Positions 24,337-36,776 of a stretch of 64,000 bases of DNA are shown one piece after another; position 1 is the stretch's first letter; each line of letters starts with the position of its first letter. The stretch comes from Micropterus salmoides (lineage: Eukaryota > Chordata > Actinopteri > Centrarchiformes > Centrarchidae), in NCBI RefSeq assembly GCF_014851395.1, contig NW_024041039.1, positions 2,242,360 through 2,306,359 on the forward strand, written 5' to 3'. A program made the translations under genes and the position numbers. The notes beneath the pieces were generated by a model. It saw nothing but the letters and a program-made list of their open reading frames with translations, had not been told where the DNA came from and searched no databases.

Positions 24337-27300
24337 ACTGTACTGTGCTAATGCTTCTGGTGCTTCGTGTGGTCGCGGCTTCTGTCTGGACATCACCTTT
24401 TGTCTTTGTGGATAACTAGTCAGCTTAATTTGATTTAAATTATTGAAACTTGTCACTGAGGAAAGTATTCTGGTATGTGAAACAATACTTTTAAGAGTGT
24501 TTGTTAAACCACATAAATGGACTGAATCATTACGGGTTAATAGGACTGTGGACTGTGTTTTAGTGGAAAAGTGCCCTTTGTACTGATATTCTTTTTAATT
24601 ATTTTTAGGTTTTGCTGGTGTTGTGACATCCCTGTATCTTTGTCTCTATTACAACATCCTCAATGCATGGAGTTTCTGGTACCTCTTTCATTCATTCCAA
24701 GTGAGCTGCTAATTAAACAAACTACAGCATAATATTCAATAGCCAATACTGTATGATCTCATTTGGACAGTTTGGTAACACACCTCTATTGTGTTCACCC
24801 CCATCCCAGTCAGTCCTGCCCTGGGCAGACTGTCCCGTAAATTCCAACCGGACGGGACCTATAGAGGAGTGTGAAAGGGCTACACCCACCCAGTACTTCT
24901 TCTTCAGGGAAACACTGGACATCTCTTCTTCTATTGAGGAAAATGGAGGCATTCATACAGGCCAGGCACTGTGCCTCCTGCTTGCCTGGGTGATTACCTA
25001 CCTGTTTATTGTCAGGGGAGTAAAGTCAACTGGAAAGGTGAGAGAGTCCCCACACTGCAGATATATGCAGCATACACACTGACAGGTAGTCCTCATTGTT
25101 CATCTAGTCTGCCAAAAGCAACTGACAACTTTTAAAGCGAGGCATGCCCTGTATGATTTGAGAATGTTCTGACCCAATATTTGAGCCAGCCGACTCATTT
25201 TAGAGTCGAGAGTAACTTTGTTCAGGGCACAACTGATCAACCGCTCCTGAACAGCATTTCTGACATGTCTGAAGTTTTGGGCGGATATCGTCAGGCAGCG
25301 ACGAGTCGACTCCCCATGATCAGTGCCTTTTTTTTTTTTTCACAGCACCTGCACAAAGTGGTGAGCGGTGTCTGAAAGTGTCCTGGTGACACAAAGCTAG
25401 CTATCAATCTGCAGAGTAATGTAGACGTAGCTGGCTTACCTCAAGTTCTCTCTGCAAAATAGACAAACCGTACTGTCCATGTCCACAGGATCAAAGTAGG
25501 ACGTTTCTGCCTTGATGAAGTATTTGCCTTGATAGCATTATTGCTAGAAAACAAACTTCTACCTGCCTCGAAGCTTTTAAATAAAACTTTGACAATTGAC
25601 AAGATCTTTAAAATCGTGCAGTGTGTGCACAGCTTTAGAAATCAAGGACAGTATGTAATTTTAGAAAATGTTAAATCAAAACAAAGGTTTAATATAATTA
25701 TATATTAATATATATGTTTTTTTATCAAAAACGTACCACAGCTACAAGCAACAATTAGGTTAGAATAAAACACATGAGGAGTTAGATCTAAAGAGAGATG
25801 AAATGTCAAATTTCTCAAACTTATACAATAACTGCAGAGGCAACAACTAAAACAATGTGTCACTTTGAAAATATGGGATTTTTGTAAAACTCCATACATA
25901 TTTATGCACACAGTGTGTTATCCATATAAAAGGTCTATGGTCCATAACCATAACAACTAACAATTTACATATTAGACCTGTAGACCCAAGCGCCTGACTG
26001 AAAATGCTCATTTAAAAAATTGTGTAGCTTGCAAGTGTTTTTCTTTTTCGCAGACCATAGCGCGGTGATCGTAGGGATATGATAAAGTTGTCCAACATGC
26101 CACCTGCTCTCCACACATTCACTTACATATCTGATTTTTGTTGGCTCCATCTGTAGGTGGTGTACTTCACAGCCACATTTCCATATGTGGTCCTCTTTAT
26201 TTACCTGATCCGGGGCATCACTCTTCATGGTGCTATCAATGGTGTCAAATACATGTTCACCCCTAAGGTAAGGCTGAGTTGGAGCTTTGGCAAATATGTA
26301 TATCGGTGCCCGGTATTACAGCCTAGAGGTTACTGAGCAAACTGCCTGCACACTGTTTTGTGTATTAATAGGATTCAGTTTTTTGAGATTCTGAGGGTGG
26401 GGTGCGTGACAGAAAAAGTTTGAAAACCACTGCCTTAGCCTAAACCGGATTTTCAGTGTGCTGTGCTTGAGGGTGAGAAGCTGCTCCCATTAGCTGGACA
26501 CAGGAAAACATCCATGTACACGGGACCTAAGAAAGTGGAAAAATCTAAGGGAGTAGGTTAATGTTCAGGAGCTTCAGGATGAGTCAAGGGGCAGTGTGAC
26601 AATCTGGTGTCAATCGTCAGGCCTAGCATCACAAAAACTACCTCTAGCTACAGGGCAGTTGGTCCCGTCGAGCCGCTCAACATTTCTGTGTTTGTTGTGC
26701 TATTTTGGGTTTCAGCCTAAAAATCTGACAGGGGATGTGAGAAGATCTCACTGCTGCTTAAGTGTATCAACTCAATATATGAAGGGCCAGTAAATTATAT
26801 TTCAATTATATTTCTGTACACAGTATACAGTATGGCATGCAGACAAGGAAGAAGGTGCATTTGCCTGAGAATCATCTGCAGAACTGTAAAATGTAAGATA
26901 ATATAATGTTTTGTGTGTGTTGGTCTGCTTTTAGATGGAACAGCTTGCCAACCCTAATACATGGATCGATGCAGCCACTCAGATCTTTTTCTCTCTGGGT
27001 TTGGGTTTTGGGTCACTCGTAGCTTTTGCAAGCTACAACCAGTACAATAACAACTTTGAACGCCAGGCCATCGTCGTTGCCCTCATCAACAGTGGAACCT
27101 CCATCTTTGCCAGCATTGTGACCTTTGCTATCTATGGGTTCAAGGCCACCGTCAACTACGAGAACTGCCTGGAAAGGTGTGTGTGTGTGTGTGTGTTTTG
27201 TGCTCATGCTTGCTCACCTGCATGCATGTGTCTTAAAACGGTTTACAGCTGCAAGTAAATTGTTTTATCAGATTGTTTGTGGCAGGGGTGGAAGTAATGA

Positions 27301-30300
27301 ATTATATTTACTGTCAGCAGCTGTGTCTGTGGGCAGAACTCCAGAGAGCTTCATGGTGACACTGCACTCATAACCGGGCCATGTAGTATAATAAAGAAAT
27401 ACATTATTATGATTTAATTTTAGAATTGACATATGTAAAAAAAAAAACCTACCTACCTACTAAAACTGTGCATCTCTTTTGCTTTAATGCACTATATTGG
27501 CAAAAGTTTAAGGACACCCCTCTGAATCATTGAATTCAGGTGTTTCCAATCACTGCCATGGCCAATCAAGCACCTACGCATGCAGACTGCTTCTACAAAC
27601 ATTTGTGAAAGAATGGGTAGCTGTCAGGAGCTCAATGATTTCAAGCGTGGTAGCGTGATAGTTTGCCACTAGTGCATTAAGTCCATTTGTGAAACAACTG
27701 TTAGGGATATCATAACAAACTGGAAGCGATTGGGATCAACAGAAACTCTGCCACGAAGTGATAGGCCACAGTGCACAGAAGTCGCCAACTTTCTGCAGAG
27801 TCAATAGCTACAGACCTCCAAATGTCGTGTGGCCTTCGGATTAACACAAGAACCGTGTGTAGAGAGCTTCATGGAATGTCTGTGAAGATTCTCAGTCATC
27901 CAGGTCATAGTTGTTCAAAGAAGGTAAGTCAAGGGCAACTGGACTTGGTTAAACATACTAAAAGACGTTTCATCCCTCATCCAAGGGACTTCTTCAGTTC
28001 TGACTGACTGGCAGAGAAACTCAGCTATTTAACCTTCATGGAATGGGTTTCCATGGCCGAGCAGCTGCATCCAAGCTTTACATCAAGTGCAATGCAAAGC
28101 GTCGGATGCAGTGGCATAAAATACGCTGGACACTAGAGCAGTGGAGACGTGTTCTCTGGAGTGACGGATCACACTTCTTTGTCTGGCATCCGATGGATGA
28201 GTCTAGGTTTGGCGGTTGCCAGGAGAACGGTACTTGCCTGACTGCATTGTCGCAAGTGTAAAGTTTGGGGGGGGGGTATGGTGTGGGGTTGTTTATCAGG
28301 GGTTGGGTTTGGCCCTTTAGTTCCAGTGAAAGGAACGATGTCATTGCTTCAGCATACCAAGACATTTTGGACAATTTCATGCTCCCAACTTTGTGGAAAC
28401 AGTTTGGGGATGGCCCCTTCCTGTTCCAGCATGACTGCACACCAGTGCACAAAGCGAGGTCTATAAAGACATGGATGAGCGACTTTGGTGTTGACTGACT
28501 TGCACAGAGTCCTGACCTCAACACATTTGGGATGAATTAGAATGGGAACTGCAAGCCAGACCTTCTCGTCCAACATCTGTGCCGGACTGCTAGAAGAATG
28601 GTCAAACATTCCCATGAACACACTCCTAAACCTCGTGGACAGCCTTCCCAAAAGATAGCTGCAAAGGGTGGGCCAACTCCACATTAAACTCTACAGGTTA
28701 AGAATGGGATGTCATTAAGCTTCATGTGCATATAAACTTTTGGCAATATATTGTATGTTCAGGAGGTGTCTGAATGAGCTCATTTGAAAGACTTTAGCAA
28801 AAGCTGAACATGCATTGAGTGGACCTGTGAGGGAGCCAACCTACATACAATGAAGTTACTTCAGATAAAATTGAAATGAAATAGAAACTTTTCCACTTTT
28901 CTTTGCTGAAAATGGTCATTTCTAGTCAGGGTTAGGGTAATTTACTCTTCATGTAACAGCTCTTTATTTCCCTTCTTCCAGGACATACTTACTGCTGCAG
29001 AATACCTTTGATCTAGCAGAGGACAGTATCACCATGGACAATGTCTCTGAGTGGATTGAGAAGCTGAACACAACATTCCCACAGCAGTTTGCTGAACTTG
29101 CCAACAAATTGGAAAACTGTAACCTGGAGAGCGAACTAGACACTGTATGTTCCTCGTCATTAAGCTCGTCTTAAAGTGCTGATAATGAGAAAACAACTGA
29201 TTCACACATCCTGTAGAACACAATGCACATATTAATTGCCTTCTGTCTTCCTCTTACTGCACCTCTGCTTCCCTCAGCAGTGCAAAACGAAACTTCAGAC
29301 AACATCACAAATACATTATTTTAACATTACATCACATGTTTTGTTCAGAGTGCACACTACTCACAGAGAGCCATTAACACTGTCCAGAAAATATTAAGTA
29401 GAGAGAGACAGATCATTGCTTATTACGTGATTCAACAGTTCGCTGTCTCACACACACACGCCAACGCACAAACACACGAGTTTCAATTGCCTGAAAAAAG
29501 ACTAATGCTCAAGGAGAGACCGCAATTCGGTTCTTTATGGTAATATTAATGTGTTTTATTTTACGCATTGCTTGTCGCCGGCACACAGTAGCAAGCATGT
29601 TGCTGTACTAATTGGAGGATTCATCAAAAAGCCAATAACACTAAACAAATAAGCTGCAGTCAATACAGAGTAATGCAGTAGGCTACAATACAACTGAGTT
29701 CCTTTTCGGGGGTCGCGGTCTCAACCTGTTCGGTCAAAACTGTGCACGATAGTGGCTGATGGTGGTGAAGTGCAGCCATCCTGTCAGTGATGCGCAGCAT
29801 AGTTCATTGGGAAAGTATGTTCATTTAGGTCTGTTTATCTTGTTTAATGTAAATAATAGTCGGTAGTAATTATTCTAAAAAAATACATTATTTGTGATCC
29901 AAAATAATGGTTGTTGATAAATGAATTAGTGACCCCACAGATGCAGGATTTTACTGCTTCTGTGGAAAGACAGGGAGTAAAAACACATGTTGCCTCTGAT
30001 AAAGACTTAACTAGGTTAATTAGATAGATACATTTTTATCTGACATTGTAATCAAGCTTCTATGGCGTATCAAGCTACCCTTTATGGCGTATTCACGTGA
30101 AATGCTAATTTAATTTTCATGATGCATTGCTCATGTGAGTTTGCCCGCTGGACTGTTTGTATAACGCAAGTTCATGTGAGTAAACACAGCTCTGTTTATT
30201 ACAGAGGTTGAACCCCAAATAATCATTTTACTGTAATTTAATTGTATTAAACGGTTCTAAATGAGGCAGAAACTACTACATCATGATGCAGATTTGTTAA

Positions 30301-33300
30301 ACGTATATTTTCATGCTTTGTCAGGTATGTCAGCAAGATGACAAGCAACTTTTATAATGTCCTCCAAATGGTGTTTGGATGGATCTGGGCTATGCAATGC
30401 TAACTAACAACAGAATCCAGTCAAGTTTTTGTAAGTAGAGCACTAGAAGTGTCTGAAAAATGTAAAGCACAGAGGAAGGGCATTAGTTTTTATAGAAGTC
30501 TGTGGCAAGGACAAACATTTAAGTGCTTCATATGGCATGAAAGGAAAAAGGGGGAGAGAGAGATGTGGGACAACATGTAACAACAGTCCTGACTGAACCA
30601 GTCTGTGGTCAGAGCCATAAGGGCGCCCCTTCATTTGATATCAATGAATTTGAGGTTTCAGTAATAACACTGGCTGAACAGAAGAAATGAAAAAAGTGCA
30701 AACACTTCTCCCCAAATGGGAAGTCCGTCTGAACGTTTTTTAAGTAATTTAAATACAAAGCATTAGTACAGCAGCAAGGAGCTTATAATAAATATGTGAC
30801 CAGCTAAGATGATTTTAATGCTGTTTCATAACAAATTCTCAGAAGCTGGATTTATTCACTCAGTTCCACTGCACAGAAGAAATTCAATGACAACTCTTAT
30901 ATTGCAATATTCAATTCAGTAAGTTCAAAGTCGACCTTCTGACTTGATGACATTGTGGGTAGTTCATGGCTTTAAACTGTTGAATTTTAATCAGTGTGAT
31001 ACACTACATAGTACTACATACTCATCTTAGTGTGCTTCCTCACTGAGCAAGATATTTTCTATTTTCTTTTTGTTTTCTTTCACCTAATTCAGTTTTCATT
31101 CTGGCCATAAACTGTTTGTTTCTCCTACATCTGTTTCAGGCAGTAGAGGGTCCAGGTCTGGCCTTCATAGTGTACAGTGAGGCCATCAAGAACATGCCAT
31201 TGTCTCAGCTGTGGTCAGTGCTGTACTTCATCATGCTCCTGATGTTGGAATGGGCAGCATGCTGGGAAACATCACAGCCATCACCACCCCGCTACGAGAC
31301 TTCAAGGTTGTGTCCCTTATGAGCGTTGAGTTGTTAAACGGTAAGATTCGGCCTGGTATGCTGTAGGAGGAGCTGGAAGTTGTGCCAGAAAGATTTTTTC
31401 TTTAACAAAGATGTTTAAATTGAGTCCTTTGTCGTCTTAATTGTTTGTTTAATTATGTATGTGTATATAATGATCCTTGTGGCCATCAGCCTCTGCTGGT
31501 GGTTTATATATTCTTACTGTTTACACACTACTACAGTCTGCTGTAATTCTCAGAATATAATACTAATAAACTTACATGTGAGCCCTGGTTTTTCTTAAAG
31601 CTGGGTGTGCAATGTTGAGAAACAGCAAGAGACAGCTAGATGTTACAAGTATCTCAATAACCCCCCCAACCCTTCAGGCCTTCCTGTCAAAGCCACTCCC
31701 CCAAAACACATGTTCATGCGCAATGAGTGCACAGGTAGGCCAGTTGGCAGGTAGGCCAGCCAATGATTTGTAGTTATTATTACAGTCCTGCGACAGATAC
31801 TGGGTTTCTTTCATTTCTGTGCCAAAGCATTTGATTTATTGATTGCTGTCATGGTGTAAAGAGAATTTCAGCAAATATAACAACAAATACTTTCATAAAT
31901 AAATTGCCTTTAACTGTCAAACATTATCTGTTCCAATATGGGAAACGATGAAGCGTGTCTTCTTAGCGGAACATGTTTGACTTTACTTACTTTGACTTTG
32001 TGAGTGAAATAAACGTGTGCATGGCTCGAAACACTAAAGTACTCTACAGCATATATATAATTATTATGATAATGATAAAAGTTGGCAGAAATGGTAGGAC
32101 AGTAAGATGACAACGTAAAATACTAAAATAATAAAATAAAAGTGTAGTAGTGTGTTGTCTGCTGCAGTATAGTATGTGCTGCCATGCAGTGAATGAGTGT
32201 GCTGTGTTCTGCTTCCAGGTTTAGTGTGTTTGTTCTGTTTGCTGCTCGGCCTCGGCTTCACCACCACGTCAGGGAATTACTGGTTTACCATGTTCAACGA
32301 CTATGGAGCCACTTTCTCCCTGCTGTTCATTGTCCTCATGGAGGTCATAGCTGTGAGTTACATCTATGGAATTAAAAGGTTTGTGCATTTCATGTGTGCG
32401 GTAGTACCCACATTCGTATGCCTTCACTTCAGCTGTTGTTCTCTGGCTAGTGCCACATGTGTGAAGTATAAAATAACCAGCAATGCGTTTCGTTATCTAC
32501 TCCTTTTAGGTTTGAAAAGACATAGAAGACATGCTCGGTCATCGTCCCAACTGGTACTGGAAGATCATGTGGGCAGGAACCAGTCCCCTTCTCCTCATCG
32601 CCCTTTTCATCTTCTACATCATCAACTACATCAAGGGAGGAACACCCACCTACCAAGCATGGAACAAAGAGCTGGTGAGCTGTGTCTTTTTTTGTTCTAC
32701 AGCTTGTCAGTGTCCGTGCTGGTGCAAATGTGTGCATGTGCAGGGTTTAAATTGGGCCTGAGCCATCCAGAGCTGAGCTATTTCCCCTGATATCCGAATG
32801 GCACCTGCTCTGCTTTGTCTCCTTCAATATGACATCCTTTGTAGGGTCGCCAACACACTTTTGGTGAGACACCCGCTTTCAGCTTCTCATACCACCCAAA
32901 CAAATTCCAAATAGTAGGAAGCCATAAAGCCACTCCTTGATGAAAAATATAGTTTACACACTGTATATATAGTATTTTGTGGTAGTGTCTGGCTGCACTA
33001 TAACACAGAGAGGACACCACCATGTTTTTAGTCATAGGTATGCTTGGTGGTCTCCTAGGGTGCCTCCAGCTGACAGGGTGCAAACAGGAGGAAGACCTAG
33101 TGTGTCACACTGATTTGTCCAATTTATTATAAAATAAAGCCACTGCTCACACCACACTAAATGGACTGTACTTCAGACTACGTACATGTCACATTTACCA
33201 ACTGATGGCAGGACACCAGGGAACCCTCTGCTCTTTGTGATAAATGACATGGGATCTTTAAAGACCACCACGAATCTGTAATTTGTTTAACGTCTCATCC

Positions 33301-33815
33301 GATAGACGGCATCTCTTACAGCACAGGGATCGTATTAATAGGCCCACAGGGAAGACTGCCCCCTACTGGCATGCCAGCACCACTACCATTTGCACCTTAG
33401 TTTCCCCAGGTGTTCTTCCATCCAGGTACTAGCCAAGTCCAAACCTGCTTAGCATCAGTCATTCAGCAGAATATATTGGAGAGGCCAACTGAAGCCATGA
33501 ACTTGCCCTGCGTCTGCAAGAAGAGGTAGTCTGAGCAGTGAGCAACAAAATCTCACATTGTTCGATATTCTGCTAAAATGCCGGAGAAATGAACTATGCA
33601 ATTGCGAAGATAGGTGTTAACTGTACCTATTGCTTCCTCAGGGTAAGTCAGTTGTGACAGAGTATCCCGTCTTTGGTCAGCTCTTCATCGGGCTGCTGCT
33701 GGTGTCGTCAGTCAGCTGTGTTCCCCTCACAGCTCTGTATGTCTACTGCAAGAAGAGGAAACATGGAAACCATCATAAGAAGCAGCGTACTGTCAGCACA
33801 GTATCTGCTCTGTGA
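21202..33815 (+). CDS. slc6a20: Sodium- and chloride-dependent imino acid transporter (SIT1/XTRP3-like), 11 exons, two apparent frameshifts
   Basis: An SLC6 carrier with 12 predicted membrane helices; the family imports proline and other imino acids, and mammalian SLC6A20 associates with ACE2 or collectrin. Exons are 21202-21325, 24062-24202, 24609-24700, 24810-25037, 26157-26267, 26935-27176, 28982-29144, 31140-31340, 32219-32378, 32510-32674 and 33642-33815, all with GT-AG borders. Helix 1 has GLGNVWRFPYLC; helix 6 has TQIFFSLGLGFGSLVAFASY. Exon order, the WYLFHSFQ motif and the ENCLERT junction match SLC6A20 rather than SLC6A18 or SLC6A19. Two exons each lack one base: exon 8 at 31,247-31,248 (LMLG to LMLE, then a stop at 31,320) and exon 10 at 32,515-32,518 (FEKDIEDM broken). 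Restoring phase gives about 600 residues, the normal length. All else is clean, so homopolymer sequencing errors are the leading explanation; a young pseudogene is the alternative. Confidence 0.9.
24292..24334. repeat. (TG)n microsatellite with CG run, slc6a20 intron 2
   Basis: About 17 TG units run into a short CG alternation, roughly 90 bp after exon 2. The open frames on both strands here are products of the repeat. Confidence 0.95.
27490..28755 (+). mobile_element. Tc1-like DNA transposon, inactive, in slc6a20 intron 6
   Basis: The ends are inverted copies: ACTATATTGGCAAAAGTTTA at the left and, reversed, AATATATTGCCAAAAGTTTA at the right. Inside are remnants of a Tc1 transposase in order: the N-terminal helix-turn-helix region (ELNDFKRGSVIVCH, then stops), RTVCRELHGM, GFHGRAAASKLYI and a DDE-region piece (RVLWSDGSHFFVWHP, later FLFQHDCTPVHKA). 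Frames are broken by stops, small indels and a nested insertion at 27,879-28,033. The element lies in the same orientation as slc6a20 and touches neither exon. It is a typical fish intron passenger and cannot move itself. Confidence 0.9.
27867..28045. mobile_element. Nested insertion inside Tc1, with 12-bp target duplication
   Basis: CTTCATGGAATG occurs at 27,867-27,878 and again at 28,034-28,045. Removing the 155 bp between them plus one copy restores the Tc1 reading ELHGMGFHGRAA exactly, so this is a target-site duplication. The insert contains CTCAGTCATCCAGGTCATAG and AAGACGTTTCATCCCTCATC, a motif common in fish repeats. A Penelope-like origin is a guess from that motif; no coding sequence is present. 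Confidence 0.8.
33190..33460 (-). mobile_element. 5S rRNA-derived SINE (SINE3-like), slc6a20 intron 10
   Basis: Read on the minus strand, 33,456-33,400 gives ATGCTAAGCAGGTTTGGACT, then TTGGCTAGTACCTGGATGGA and a CCTGGGG block. These follow the internal-promoter half of vertebrate 5S rRNA (GCTAAGCAGGGTCGGGCCTG, TTAGTACTTGGATGGGAGAC, CCTGGGAATAC). The body continues to about 33,190 with the AGACGTTAAACAAATT segment common to fish 5S SINEs. The first half of the 5S region is diverged, so transcription is unlikely. It is not a 5S gene. Confidence 0.75.
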
Positions 33816-35590
33816 CCAGATCATAACAGGAGCTAACCTCCCACCATCACCCCCATATACCCATCCACCAGCTGAGCACAACAACACGACATTTATCATC
33901 TGTTACGTGGAGGGACTGGGGAATATGAGCAGTGGTCATCTGTGTGTTATTTCCATTTTCGTCTTGACTTTCACCAAATTTCACGAAACTGAAAAAAATG
34001 TTCTCTCTACAAGGGGATATTATTTACTGCAACAGGAAACACACAAACAAAAAAAAATGGGAAGCATGGGGACATGAAATCCAGATGTAAATCATGTTAA
34101 AACCTTCCTTTTTCAGAAAAATTAAATATACCATTATATTATTTCTCTCAGTATTAAAGTCGGACCTCTGAGACAGATTTCAATGAATACTATGTACTGA
34201 AAAATATTCAGTTCAACACAAGAGTTCCTGACTCAATCACACAAACTGTGGAACATGTTAGTGTAGATGGAGATTGTTTAATTACCAAACATTTATATTA
34301 CAACATATAGTTATAATACAGTATTTCATATGATGCTAGTTTACTAATTGTTCAGTTGTAATTGTTTGAGTATGTTTTTTCATTTATTTTATCTTATACG
34401 CTGCAAAATGTCTTAAATCATGTGTATTATTCTATAAATTTAAGTTGAAACTATTTTAACGTAGTGCTGGAAACTGCAAGCAAAACTCCATTATACCACT
34501 AAACATCGCCACTGAAATGTACTACGTTCCTGTCCATTTGCCACACCATGGAAATCTAGGAGTAATGGTAGGTGGTTAGGATAGAAACACAAATTTAAAT
34601 AGAAATCAGACATAGTTCATGTTTAAACAACTAATGATTTGTCACTAGAACGTTGTCAGTGGAGAAAATCATCCATACTAATTACTGTAAAAGGTCATAA
34701 TTATCTTCCCATCACATATTTAGGGTTCCCCTTTTTCCAAAGATGCCAACTAGATACAGTTGTGCAGCCGTAGCAGGCTAATATCATTTATAACTTTAAT
34801 ACAGGTCTGTGCTGTTTATTAATTAGGACTCAAATTTTGGGATTATAGCTTCTTTGATGTTTCAGTAATATCTGAATCTTCTAAAGTTAGAAAACCTTGG
34901 TCTGAATGGGAAAAGTCCTAAACACTGTAAGATTAGATCAGGTAGGATTTCAGATTCAGGATATTTCTTTAATGAGGGGTTTTTTTACAGTACAAACCTT
35001 GTTTCGACTGTTGAAAACATCAAAAGGAGAAACCTTTACCTATCTACCTGCCTAACTATAACCTTTCAATATGTGCTTTGATTATCAATTTCAAATCAAT
35101 TTGATGTACCATTTTTAAAGCCATACATATTTCCTCCTGTGCTGGACTGCTTCATTAATTTCATTGTTTTTTAATAAGAAATATCTTCTTCATGTGCAGG
35201 ACTGTGTCCTCATGGTTCAGCATCCATTAATGGGAAACACTTTTACCGTCAGACTTTTTAATTCAATGCTCTCATCCATAGCAATTGATAAACAAAAGTG
35301 TTTACAACTAGAAAAATATAATCAACCAACCAGCTAACTTTTGCCAACGTTCAGTTTATAAGTATTCTATTGTTCAAGCTAGCATCTTTTCTATTGAAGC
35401 ACCTGGAGGGAGCTGCAGAGAAACAGAAACTGTCCGGTTTGGAGCCACAGACGGTGCAGAGGAAAAATTATAGACTTTATGTAACTGAGAATAATGCTGG
35501 GAAATAATGTCTTTATACGAAATGATGTATGCAGGGAAATGATTGTGGGAAATATTAGAGGAAAAAGCTTGAGATGTGCCTCAGACATGG
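33816..35590. other. slc6a20 3' flank, no other gene seen
   Basis: An ATTAAA hexamer at about 34,121, roughly 300 bp after the stop, is a possible polyadenylation signal. The rest is AT-rich and shows no coding frame or repeat that I recognise. Confidence 0.45.
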
Positions 35591-35696
35591 ATGATTAGTT
35601 GCTGAGCTGCTGATTGGATGAAGAGAATAGAGGCGGGGCTCAGAGAGGGTGAAACAGAGCTGATCAAATCCCAGACACAGTTTGGATGACAGGAAT

Positions 35697-35955
35697 TGTC
35701 ACTGTTCTGAGGTGTTGGTGTTTTGTGTTTCTCGTTTTACTTTGTAGATGTCTGGTCCTGGTGTTTTGGTCTTGTATTACGTCTTACTTCCTGTTTCTAG
35801 ATTTTCAGTTTTGGATTACCGTGTTTTGTTTGTGGACTGTTCATTTCGTCCTCACCTGTAAGTTTCACCTGTTTGTCTAATAAAACCTCACTCAACATAC
35901 TTCTGGATTGCATTTGTTTAAATCTGAGACCAAAAACTCCTGTTTACCCGTGTCA
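35697..35955 (+). mobile_element. Solo LTR, 259 bp, with GGAAT target duplication
   Basis: The element starts TGTC and ends GTCA, with GGAAT on both sides (35,692-35,696 and 35,956-35,960). It carries AATAAA at 35,879-35,884, a polyadenylation signal as expected of an LTR. The paralogous site at 52,643-52,647 has one GGAAT and no insert, so boundaries are known to the base. TG...CA ends with 5-bp duplication fit an LTR retroelement; there is no internal coding region. Confidence 0.85.
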
Positions 35956-35999
35956 GGAATGCTTTTACCAAAGATCCGTTCACTTAATGAATTCTTTTA

Positions 36000-36165
36000 C
36001 AATAAAGAATTTATTTCATAAATTAGACTTTTTTTGTCTTTCTAAACTAGTACCCACTGCCCCCTTCCCTCAAGAGGCTACTCCCCTTTTGCCAGGTCGT
36101 CCTTGTAAATAAGAAGTTGTTCTTAAGTGTTCTGTCTGGTTAAATAAAGGTTTAATAAAAAAAGA
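36000..36165 (+). mobile_element. Retroposon-like insertion with poly-A type tail
   Basis: The segment is present in copy A and absent from the matching site in copy B (about 52,685). It ends CCAGGTCGTCCTTGTAAATA, TGTCTGGTTAAATAAAGGTT and an A-rich tail, the common 3' end of fish retroposons. Both edges are blurred by 5-10 bases of divergence. Confidence 0.6.
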
Positions 36166-36190
36166 AATCTTGCTACCTTCAGATCCACCT

Positions 36191-36776
36191 GGGGCCTGTA
36201 CAAAGCAGGATTTGGGCTTATCCAGATAACTTCGGGGTTAACTCTGGGTTTTCAGTACCATGATGGTGATAGATCGCCATGGTAACTTATGCAGAACGGC
36301 TAACCTGCTCCGGAGCAGGTTATGTTCCAGATAAGAGATCAGCTCTATAAAAGCACCGCCTACTGACCAATCAGCTCTCTTGGAAAAGGACATCACCATC
36401 TGTAGGAGATGCCACAGACTGTTTTATAGGCTGCTTTTAGGTTTGCTGCTTTGACAGGGAGAAACTTTTGTTGTTGAGTGTGTTAAATAAATAAATCTCA
36501 TATTTCAAGTGAGGAGAAGTTTTTAAAAGTGAGGTGGAACAACCACTTATTCAACGCCCGGGTCTTTTAATGCATTTGAAAAATATGATGCCAGTAGACT
36601 TGTTCGTGACTACGATTGGTCATCTGCTGCTAACACCACCTCAAAACCGGGTTGACTTACTGAGTTGATAACAAGCATCGTGTCACAGTTTATCCCAATC
36701 CCAACTGTTTTGGGTTAGCCAGATAAAGAGAAAACATATCCTGGGTACGGTGAACTCGCTTCGTGGTGCAGGCCCC
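36191..36776. mobile_element. Harbinger-like MITE, about 586 bp
   Basis: The ends are inverted: GGGGCCTGTACAAAGCAGG at the left and, reversed, GGGGCCTGCACCACGAAGCG at the right. Inside are AT-rich text and short internal palindromes but no frame. Copy B (52,720) has CCACCAGGTTGC with no insert. A related fragment in the opposite orientation lies at 50,675-50,800. The PIF/Harbinger assignment comes from the terminal motif as known in fish. Confidence 0.7.

Noticed and set aside
28078..28684. Minus-strand open frames of 111 and 148 codons
   Set aside because: They are antisense shadows of the Tc1 transposase remnant.
31140..32674. Programmed ribosomal frameshifting in slc6a20
   Set aside because: No slippery heptamer or stimulatory structure is evident, the sites are ordinary G and A runs, and the family does not use frameshifting.
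33400..33460. A 5S rRNA gene
   Set aside because: Only the second half resembles 5S, with many changes, and it continues into a SINE body.
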